NCBI GenBank assembly: GCA_963792885.1
Contig: CAWBXX010000001.1
Span: forward strand, 744,001 to 808,000
From: DASWJZ01 sp963792885
Lineage (GTDB): Bacteria > Pseudomonadota > Alphaproteobacteria > Rhizobiales > Afifellaceae
DNA length: 64,000 nt
Direction: 5' to 3'
Below, in pieces: positions 57,552 through 64,000 of this stretch. A program made the translations under genes and the position numbers. Every line of letters starts with the position of its first letter. The first letter of the stretch is position 1. Below the pieces are notes generated by a model. The model saw nothing but the letters and a program-made list of their open reading frames with translations. It was not told the DNA's origin and ran no database searches.

Positions 57552-58404
57552 ATGACGCGCGTGATCGTAACGGGCGGCAGCGGCAAGGTTGGCCGCGCTT
57601 GCGTCGCCGACCTTCTTGAGCACGGCTACGACGTCGCCAATGTCGATACGGTCCCGCCGGCGCGCGAACTATGCCCCCTTCGTCGCGGCCGATCTCGCCG
57701 ATTTCGGGCAGGCGCTCGAGGTACTTTCGGAAATCGATGACCGCTATCGCGGCGTCGACGCCGTCGTGCACCTCGCCGCGATCCCCGCGCCCGGCCGTCA
57801 CCCGAACGCGGTGATCTTCAGCAACAACACGCTCAGCACCTATAACGTCTTCGAAGCGTCGCGCCGGCTCGGCATCAAGAACGTCGTGTGGGCTTCGAGC
57901 GAGACCGTCCTCGGCCTGCCCTTCGACACGCCGCCGCCCTACGCTCCGGTCGACGAGGCGTATCCGGCGCGGCCGGAGACTGCTTATTCGCTCTCGAAGT
58001 TCGTCGGCGAGGAGATGGCCAAGCAATTCGCCCGCTGGGATCCGATGCTGAAGATCGTCGGGCTTCGCTTCTCCAACGTGATGGAACCGGCGGACTACGC
58101 GCGCTTCCCGAGCTTTGATGCAGATGCGCGCCTCAGGAAATGGAACCTGTGGGCCTATATCGACGCACGCGACGCGGCGCAGGCGATCCGCAAAGCGCTC
58201 GAGGCGCCGTTCAAAGGTGCCGAAGTCTTCGTCATCGCGAATTCCGACGGTGTGATGTCGCGACCGAATGCGGAGCTGATGGCCGAGGTCTATCCCGGCG
58301 TCGCGCTTAAAGCGGGGGTTGGGCCGAACGACACGCTGCTTTCCATCGAGAAGGCGCGCCGCATGCTCGGCTACGAGCCGCAGCATAGCTGGCGGAACGG
58401 CTAG
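57552..58404 (+). CDS. NAD-dependent epimerase/dehydratase (extended SDR), frameshifted
   Basis: About 283 residues. The start MTRVIVTGGSGKVGRACVADLLEHGY carries the GxxGxxG motif and follows GGAGGG. An extra G near 57666 moves the rest to another frame, beginning NYAPFVAADLADFGQAL. The catalytic YSLSKFVGEEMAKQF supplies the YxxxK pair. It is the last gene of the right-hand sugar operon and presumably handles a sugar or sugar-acid intermediate. Confidence 0.87.
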
Positions 58405-58539
58405 CCGGATCAGGAATTACGCGCGCATCGGAGCGCGTCTTCTGCGCCGGGCACGACAGCGTGCAGCGACGTCCCGGGTTTCAGGGTCGCCGTGACATTG
58501 GAATGACAGCCGGCTGCGGTGCGGACGTCGGCGGATCCG

Positions 58540-59022
58540 CTAGGCGCTTGAAACCTGAGGGCCGCCAAACCCGACGAAGCGACGGAAAGAAAACCCCTGC
58601 TTCTTCGCGCGACGGGGGCTTGAAGCGGGCTCCGGCCTTTTCACCGGCGCGATGAGCGCCAGCCGCTCGGCCTGGGTATGCCATCTCTCCCGATCTTCGC
58701 GGATTTCTTCGGAGCGGCGGCGCTCGCCTGCCAGTACATCCTTCATCAGGTTCAGCTCGGCCTCGAGGACGGCAGTGCGGATGCGCATCTCTTCCATTGC
58801 GCCGGCCGTTGCGCTCTGTCCCGCGCCGCGTCCACCGGACCGCTCCAGGCGCATTGCGCGGTTCTCCGGCGGGTAGACGCGGAACAGCTCGGCCGGTTCA
58901 ATGCTGTAACCACCGTCCTCGGTCCGCGCCGCGGAAAGCCTTCCCGCCTTCACCGCACGCAATATCGTGCTTTTGCTCATGCCGACCTCTCGGGCGGCTT
59001 CTCGAAGGCTCAGTCCAGCCAT
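58540..59022 (-). CDS. Helix-turn-helix coiled-coil protein
   Basis: A 160-residue protein. The N-terminal 45 residues are an excisionase/MerR-like helix-turn-helix (LSLREAAREVGMSKSTILRAVKAGRLSAARTEDGGYSIEP). A charged helix follows that should form a coiled coil (about residues 75-120, LEAELNLMKDVLAGERRRSEEIREDRER). The C-terminus is short and basic. Similar proteins occur on alphaproteobacterial plasmids, sometimes labelled entry exclusion protein. Here it is alone between two sugar loci and may be a remnant of a mobile element. Function unknown. Confidence 0.75.
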   Translation of the reverse strand: MAGLSLREAAREVGMSKSTILRAVKAGRLSAARTEDGGYSIEPAELFRVYPPENRAMRLERSGGRGAGQSATAGAMEEMRIRTAVLEAELNLMKDVLAGERRRSEEIREDRERWHTQAERLALIAPVKRPEPASSPRRAKKQGFSFRRFVGFGGPQVSSA

Positions 59023-59096
59023 ATTGCGTCCTGTCCCGTGCTCTAAAGCGTGGCATGGTGCGCCGATATGGTTTCGACACCGTTAACGCGGTGCGG

Positions 59097-59139
59097 CGCA
59101 ACGGCCACAGTCGGCGCGACATCCGTCACGGCCGTTGCG
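59097..59139. terminator. Inverted repeat downstream of the alcohol dehydrogenase gene
   Basis: Arms CGCAACGGCC (59097-59106) and GGCCGTTGCG (59130-59139) with a 23-base loop lie between the ADH stop (59160) and the HTH gene start (59022). No T tract is present, so it may be a terminator or an operator of the HTH gene. Confidence 0.35.
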
Positions 59140-59159
59140 TTGCGCAACTCCAGCGGAGG

Positions 59160-60173
59160 CTATGTCGGGCGCACGATCGTCTTCAGTCCGGCGGTTTCGC
59201 CGCTGAGCAGCCGCCGATAAGCGTCGGGAACGGCGTCGAGCCCGATCTCCTCTTCGATGAACTGGCGGAGATCGTCCGCGAGCTCGGGCAGCAGCCCGAT
59301 CGCCTGCGGCAGCTCGTCGGCAAATGCGCTGCATCCTTTCAGGCTCAGCTCGCGCTCGACGACGACATTCGGGTCGAAGTCGAGCTTCGCATGGAAGATC
59401 CCGACGGCGGCGATCGTCGCGCCGTTCGCCACGATCTCAAGAAGTGCATCGAGCGCCGCCGTGCTTCCGCTGGCGTCTATGGCAAAGCGAACGGGTTCGG
59501 AGGCCGCGGCGAGGACGGAGGCCTTGTCGAGCGCGACCGGGATCGCTCCGGTCACGGCCGCGACTTTCGCCAAGCGGGCTTCGTTGCGATCGGCAACGAG
59601 AACCGGATTTGCTCCCGACAGCCGCATAAGCACGAGCGCCGCCAGTCCGCCGATCGGCCCGCAGCCGACCACCAGCGCGGGCTTCCCTTCTTCTGGCTGC
59701 AGGCGGTTCACGGCATGGAGCGCCACGGCGAGCGGCTCCGCCATCGCTGCGACGGCAGAGTCGACCGCGGAATCCAAGCGGTAGAGCAGGCGCGCCGGAA
59801 GCACGAGCGCCTCGGCGAAGCCGCCGTCGCACACTTCGCCAACATATCCGAGGTGCTCGCAGAGGTGTGGGCGGCCGCTTTTGCATTGGACGCACTCCCC
59901 ACACCAGAAGCGCGAATCCGCCACGACCCGATCGCCAGGCGCGAACGCCGTCACGTCTTCCCCGATCGCCACGACCTCTCCGGCGAGCTCGTGGCCGGGC
60001 GTCGAAGGCTTGCGCGACATCCACTGACCGGTGCGGAAATTGTGCAGGTCGGAGCCGCAAATACCTGCGGCCGCCACGCGGATCAGCACCGAGCCGCCGC
60101 GCGGCGTGGCAGGCTCGGCGACATCCTCGACGCGCAGATCGCCGACATCATAGAGACGCGCGGCGCGCATCAT
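59160..60173 (-). CDS. Zinc-dependent medium-chain alcohol dehydrogenase
   Basis: A 337-residue sorbitol/idonate dehydrogenase-type enzyme. The catalytic zinc ligands lie in GICGSDLHNF and TPGHELAGEV. The structural zinc Cys residues lie in CGECVQCKSGRPHLCEH, and the NAD motif is VVGCGPIGGLAALVL. The start overlaps the HisD-like gene by 4 bases (ATGA), so the two are coupled. A polyol or hydroxy acid substrate is likely. Confidence 0.92.
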   Translation of the reverse strand: MMRAARLYDVGDLRVEDVAEPATPRGGSVLIRVAAAGICGSDLHNFRTGQWMSRKPSTPGHELAGEVVAIGEDVTAFAPGDRVVADSRFWCGECVQCKSGRPHLCEHLGYVGEVCDGGFAEALVLPARLLYRLDSAVDSAVAAMAEPLAVALHAVNRLQPEEGKPALVVGCGPIGGLAALVLMRLSGANPVLVADRNEARLAKVAAVTGAIPVALDKASVLAAASEPVRFAIDASGSTAALDALLEIVANGATIAAVGIFHAKLDFDPNVVVERELSLKGCSAFADELPQAIGLLPELADDLRQFIEEEIGLDAVPDAYRRLLSGETAGLKTIVRPT

Positions 60174-61500
60174 GAGCGACCGAGATAGGGCTCGCGCATC
60201 GCGGAAACGGCGTTCGCGTGCGCGCTGAAGCCCTCGTATTCGGCCAATGTTTTCGCGTTCCTGGCAAGCTCCGGATAAGCGCCCGCCGTCACGTAGCCGA
60301 CCGACGAGCGCTTCAGGAAATCGGTGACCGAAAGTGGCCCAAAGCTCCGCGCCCAGCCGCTCGTCGGCAGCACGCAGTTCGGCCCGAGCACGAAGTTGCC
60401 GAGCGTGATCGGCGTGTGCGGACCGAGGAGTACTTCGGCGGCGTTCACGATGTGGCCGAGATGCGCGAACGGCTCGCGCGACAGAATCTCCAGGTGCTCC
60501 GGTGCGTAATCGTTGACGAAGCGATACGACTGCTCGATCGACGGCGTCAGCACGATGCCACCGCGCGGACCGGTAAGCACCGTGCGAGAGAAGGCGGCGC
60601 GCCCCAGTCGTCCATCGCGGCCCAATGTTTCGGGAGCGCGGCCAGCGCTTTCTCCGCCACGCGGCTGCTGTGCGTCACGAGGTAGGCGGACGAGTCGGGG
60701 CCGTGCTCCAACTCGATCAGGAGATCAAGCGCCGCCAGCCCCCCGTCCACCGTATCGTCGGCGAGCACGATCGATTCCGATGGGCCGGCCGGCGTGCCAG
60801 TGTCGATCACGTCGGCGAGGAGACGTTTCGCAGCCACGACGAAGGGGCTCCCCGGCCCGAGAATCTTCACCGCCTTCTTCACCGACTGCGTGCCGTAGGC
60901 CGCGGCTGCGACTGCCTGCGCCCCGCCGCATTTGTAGACGGTCGTAACCCCTGCGAGCTTTGCTGCGACGAGCGTCGCCGCGTCCGCCGCGCCTTCGACG
61001 GTCGGCGGCGTGAAGATGGCGATCTCCGGGACGCCTGCTACGACGGCGGGCACCGTCGTCATCATGGTGACTGAGGGAAACGCACCCTTGCCGCGCGGCA
61101 CGTAGAGCGCCACCGACGGGATCGGGCTCCAGCGGTCGCCGGCGAAGGCGCCCGGTCGGATCTCCTTCATCCACATCGGCTCTGGGCGCTGTTCTTCATG
61201 GAAGGAGCGGATGTTAGCTATCGCAAACTCGATCGCGGAGACGACATCGCTCTCCACGGCGTCGAACGCCGCGTCGAATTCCGCCCGCGTGACTACGATG
61301 CCGTCGGCGGGAACATCAGCCTTGTCGAATTCGCGGGCGAAACGCGAGAGCGCCGCGTCGCCCTCGTCCTTCACCGCGGCGATGATCGGCCGCGCCTTCT
61401 CGATGAACGGCCCTAGATCGGCCTCGCTGCGGAGCATCAGTGCCGCGCGCGCCTCTTGCGAGAGATCGGCCAGGCGATGAAGGTTACAGGGCGACTTCAT
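60170..61500 (-). CDS. Histidinol dehydrogenase-family protein, frameshifted
   Basis: About 443 residues when corrected. Family motifs are YVPRGKGAFPSVTMMTTVPAVVAGVPEI, GTQSVKKAVKILGPGSPFV and, after the break, NDYAPEHLEI. The frame changes near 60600 in a G run: PKHWAAMDDWG should pass to RAAFSRTVLTGPRGG, and one missing G explains it. The gene is co-transcribed with an alcohol dehydrogenase and lies near an SDR gene, not near his genes. It is therefore probably a catabolic HisD paralogue, such as the sulfopropanediol dehydrogenase type, and not the histidine enzyme. Confidence 0.87.
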
Positions 61501-61528
61501 TGATCTTTTCCATCTGCCGGAAGGCGGC

Positions 61529-62299
61529 TCATAGCGAGGCGAGGACCCCGCCGTCGACGGCGAGGCACTGGCCTGTGACGTAGGCGGACGCGCCGGAGGA
61601 AAGGAAGACCGCCGCGCCGACGAGATCAGAAAGCTCGCCGAAGCGGCCTTGCGGAATCCGCTGCGTCATGCGCTCCGCCCAGCCTTCGCTCTCGAAGAAA
61701 CCTTCCGTCATCGCGGTGCGGAAGTATCCGGGCGCGATGGCATTCACGCGGATGCCGTGCGGCGCCCATTCGGCCGCAAGCGCACGCGTCATTCCAAGCA
61801 GCCCCGTCTTCGACGAGCCGTAGGGAACGGCGGTCGGAATGCCGACATAGGAGGTCAGCGAGCAGAGGTTGATGATCGTGCCGCCGTTCTCACGCATGGC
61901 ATGAAAGGCGGCTTGCGCACAGAAGAAGGCGCCGCGGAGGTTCGTGCCGACGATCTTGTCCCAAAGCGCCTCGTCGACATCCGCGGACGGGCGCACCTCT
62001 TCGGTCCCGGCATTGTTGACGAGAATGTCGAGTCCGCCGAGCGCCTCCACCGCATCGGCTACACCCTCCCGGCACTCAGTGGCATCGGTCACGTCGAGCG
62101 TCAGCAGGGGCGCTTGTCGGCCAAGGGCCTGGATCGCCGCGGCGGTATCCTCAAGCGCGCGCAAATTGCGGCCGGCGAGCCCCACGTCGGCCCCCGCCCG
62201 CGCAAGCCCCTCGGCAATGGCGCGGCCGATGCCGCTGCCGGCGCCGGTGACGAGAGCCTTGCGGCCGGTCAGGTCGAAGATGGAGAGGTCGGCGCTCAT
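61529..62299 (-). CDS. Short-chain dehydrogenase/reductase
   Basis: A 256-residue classical SDR. TGAGSGIGRAIAEGL binds the cofactor, NNAGTEE is the structural NNAG, and YGSSKTGLLGM carries the catalytic Tyr-x3-Lys with the Ser in INLCSLTSYVG. The end LAVDGGVLASL is typical of gluconate 5-dehydrogenase-like enzymes. It is divergent from the LysR gene 101 bases away and co-directional with the HisD-like gene. Confidence 0.92.
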   Translation of the reverse strand: MSADLSIFDLTGRKALVTGAGSGIGRAIAEGLARAGADVGLAGRNLRALEDTAAAIQALGRQAPLLTLDVTDATECREGVADAVEALGGLDILVNNAGTEEVRPSADVDEALWDKIVGTNLRGAFFCAQAAFHAMRENGGTIINLCSLTSYVGIPTAVPYGSSKTGLLGMTRALAAEWAPHGIRVNAIAPGYFRTAMTEGFFESEGWAERMTQRIPQGRFGELSDLVGAAVFLSSGASAYVTGQCLAVDGGVLASL

Positions 62300-62400
62300 C
62301 GGCCGCCGCTTGACACCCGCGGTGCCTTCCTCTCTTTCGCAATGCGGCAGTCATCAATGGGGCGCCGTCCGTTTGCCGGAGGCCGCCGCCGGCAGGGATA

Positions 62401-63333
62401 ATGCGCTTCACCTTCCGCCAGCTGGAGTATTTCGTCGCGGCGGCGGAGACCGGCAGCATCACGCTCGCCTCCGAGCGCATCAACATCTCGCAGCCCTCGA
62501 TCTCTACGGCGATCTCCAACCTGGAGACCGAACTCGGCGTGCAGCTCTTCGTCCGCCATCATGCGCAGGGGCTCTCGCTCACCCAGGCCGGCAGGCGCCT
62601 CTTGCTGGAAGCGAAGGGCCTGCTTGCCCAGGCGTCGCATCTCTACGACGTCGTCTCCGAGGTCACCGAAGTCGTGCGCGGCCAGCTCAGCGTCGGCTGC
62701 ATGGTGACGTTCGCGCCAATGATCATCCCGGAGCTCTGCCATGAATTCACGCGCGCCTACCCGGACGTGGTGATCCGGCAGCAGGAGCGACATCAAGAGA
62801 ACCTCTTCGACGGGCTGCGCCGGGTCGAGATCGACGTCGCGCTCACCTACGACCTGCAGATTCCGAGCGACATCGAATTCGAGCCGCTCGCCGTGCTTCC
62901 GTTGCACGTGCTCGTCGGCGAGCAGCATCCTTTGGCAAGCCGCCCGTCGATCGCGCTCGAGGAGATCGCACAGGAGCCGCTGATCCTTCTCGACCTGCCG
63001 ATCAGCCGCGAATACTTCATGGCGGCGTATCTGAGCCATGGTCTTGAGCCAAAGATCGGCGCGCGGTCGAGCTATCCCGACGTGATCCGCACGATGGTGG
63101 CCAACGGCTACGGCTACACGCTCGCCAATGTGCGTCCGCGCTCCGACATGTCGCTCGACGGCCGCCGTCTCGTGCGCCTCAAGCTGGAAGGAGATCACCG
63201 CCCGATGCGCATCGGAGTGGCGCGGCTCGGAAGCATCGCAAAGACGCGCCTCATCGCGGCGTTCGAAAGCCATTGCCGCTCCTTCATCAGCGACGGCTAC
63301 ATACCGGGCATGGTCGCGCCGAATCTCGACTGA
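62401..63333 (+). CDS. LysR family transcriptional regulator
   Basis: A 310-residue LysR regulator. The winged helix is FTFRQLEYFVAAAETGSITLASERINISQPSISTAISNLETELGVQLFVRH. The rest is the two-lobed effector-binding domain. The ATG at 62401 follows CAGGGAT. It is divergent from the SDR gene and converges on the ABC ATPase, so it probably governs the SDR/HisD/ADH genes or the transport operon. Confidence 0.92.
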   Translation: MRFTFRQLEYFVAAAETGSITLASERINISQPSISTAISNLETELGVQLFVRHHAQGLSLTQAGRRLLLEAKGLLAQASHLYDVVSEVTEVVRGQLSVGCMVTFAPMIIPELCHEFTRAYPDVVIRQQERHQENLFDGLRRVEIDVALTYDLQIPSDIEFEPLAVLPLHVLVGEQHPLASRPSIALEEIAQEPLILLDLPISREYFMAAYLSHGLEPKIGARSSYPDVIRTMVANGYGYTLANVRPRSDMSLDGRRLVRLKLEGDHRPMRIGVARLGSIAKTRLIAAFESHCRSFISDGYIPGMVAPNLD

Positions 63334-63364
63334 CGTCTGCGGCATCCCGCCCTCCCCTGACGAA

Positions 63365-64000
63365 TCACTCGTCGTCGAGATCGCCGTGCAGAAGCTGCAG
63401 GATGCGGCGCTTGATCATGAGGAACTGCGGGTCGAGCACGAGATCCATGGAGCGCGGGTGGCGGAAGCCGATCGCGATCTCCTCCTGGATGCGACCCGGC
63501 CTTCCGGTCATTACGTAGACGCGGTCGCCGAGGAGGATCGCCTCGTCGATATCGTGCGTCACGAAGAGCACGGTCTTGTGCGTGTGCTCCCAGACGCGGA
63601 GAAGCAGCTTCTGCATCTGCGACCGTGTCTGGCTGTCGAGTGCGCCGAACGGCTCGTCCATCAGCAGGATCTCGGGGTCGTTGGCGAGCGCGCGCGCGAT
63701 CGCCACGCGCTGCATCATTCCGCCGGAAAGCTGGTTCGGATAGGCTTCCGCGAATTGCGTCAGCCCGACTTCGGCGAGAAAGCGCTCGACGATGACCTTG
63801 CGCTCCGCCGCCGGAATCTTGCGCCGCTTCAGGCCGAACTCAACGTTCTCGGCGACGTTCAGCCAGGGAAACAAGGTGTAGGACTGGAACACCATGCCTC
63901 GTTCCCACCCCGGGCCGTCGATCACCTCATCGTTGATAAGAATCTCGCCGTCCGTCGGGTCGATGAGCCCTGCCGCCAGATATAGCAGGCTCGACTTCCC
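63365..64000 (-). CDS. Taurine/nitrate-type ABC transporter ATP-binding protein (partial)
   Basis: The C-terminal 211 residues of an SsuB/TauB/ThiZ-type ATPase; the N-terminus lies beyond the window. The sequence enters in the middle of Walker A (GKSSLLYLAAGL). The Q-loop (GMVFQSYTLFPWL), the signature LSGGMMQRVAIARAL, Walker B ILLMDEPFGALD and the H-loop VTHDIDEAILLGD are intact. Such transporters import sulfonates, nitrate, pyrimidine precursors or similar compounds. Confidence 0.92.
   Translation of the reverse strand, partial: GKSSLLYLAAGLIDPTDGEILINDEVIDGPGWERGMVFQSYTLFPWLNVAENVEFGLKRRKIPAAERKVIVERFLAEVGLTQFAEAYPNQLSGGMMQRVAIARALANDPEILLMDEPFGALDSQTRSQMQKLLLRVWEHTHKTVLFVTHDIDEAILLGDRVYVMTGRPGRIQEEIAIGFRHPRSMDLVLDPQFLMIKRRILQLLHGDLDDE

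Overview
The window is about 64 kb of high-GC DNA (by eye around 65%) from an alphaproteobacterium, most likely of the order Hyphomicrobiales (Rhizobiales). The best evidence is the glycerol operon glpR-glpD-glpS-glpT-glpP-glpQ-glpU-glpV in the rhizobial order. The many ABC uptake systems next to dedicated catabolic enzymes, the TfuA/YcaO pair and the DUF993 protein fit as well. Nothing looks like a phage, insertion sequence, CRISPR array, rRNA or tRNA. The window starts just outside an M20 peptidase and ends inside an ABC ATPase.

Layout. (1) 0-11.2 kb: a CUT1-type ABC importer (solute-binding protein, two permeases, ATPase) in one operon with an ArgH-like C-N lyase, flanked by two M20 deacylases/peptidases and a long PIG-L deacetylase. 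This looks like uptake and cleavage of an N-substituted amino acid or amino-sugar conjugate. (2) 11.2-15.8 kb: a three-subunit molybdenum hydroxylase (2Fe-2S, FAD, Mo subunits) with a divergent TetR regulator. (3) 15.9-24.4 kb: the complete glycerol/glycerol-3-phosphate regulon. (4) 24.5-28.5 kb: a redox/ion module made of an NhaA antiporter fused to a DsbA-like domain, a UBP-type zinc finger protein, and a cNMP-binding-domain/thioredoxin-reductase-like flavoprotein. (5) 29-32.1 kb: a type III polyketide synthase, methyltransferase and flavoprotein operon. (6) 32.1-35.2 kb: ECF sigma factor/anti-sigma pair, a secreted TPR protein and a Crp/Fnr regulator. (7) 35.3-42.9 kb: a TfuA-YcaO operon led by a class III cyclase/AAA ATPase/TPR protein and followed by a HEVGH metallopeptidase-like protein and small unknown proteins. 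This is the most likely undescribed system in the window. (8) 43-45.5 kb: a beta-decarboxylating dehydrogenase, then a MarR regulator with a GNAT enzyme. (9) 45.5-58.4 kb: a sugar regulon with an ABC importer, four Gfo/Idh/MocA dehydrogenases, a DUF993 aldolase-like protein, a sugar isomerase and an epimerase. It is arranged around a TetR gene flanked on both sides by the same operator-like palindrome. (10) 58.5-64 kb: an HTH coiled-coil protein, a zinc alcohol dehydrogenase, a HisD paralogue, an SDR, a LysR regulator and a taurine/nitrate-type ABC ATPase cut by the window end.

A striking property is the number of single-base frameshifts. Twelve otherwise well conserved genes change reading frame at one or more points, several in short homopolymers and with the downstream frame perfectly conserved. 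Most are probably sequencing or assembly errors, so those genes are annotated over their full span with the break noted. Function calls rest on reading the translations and on family knowledge; no database search was run.
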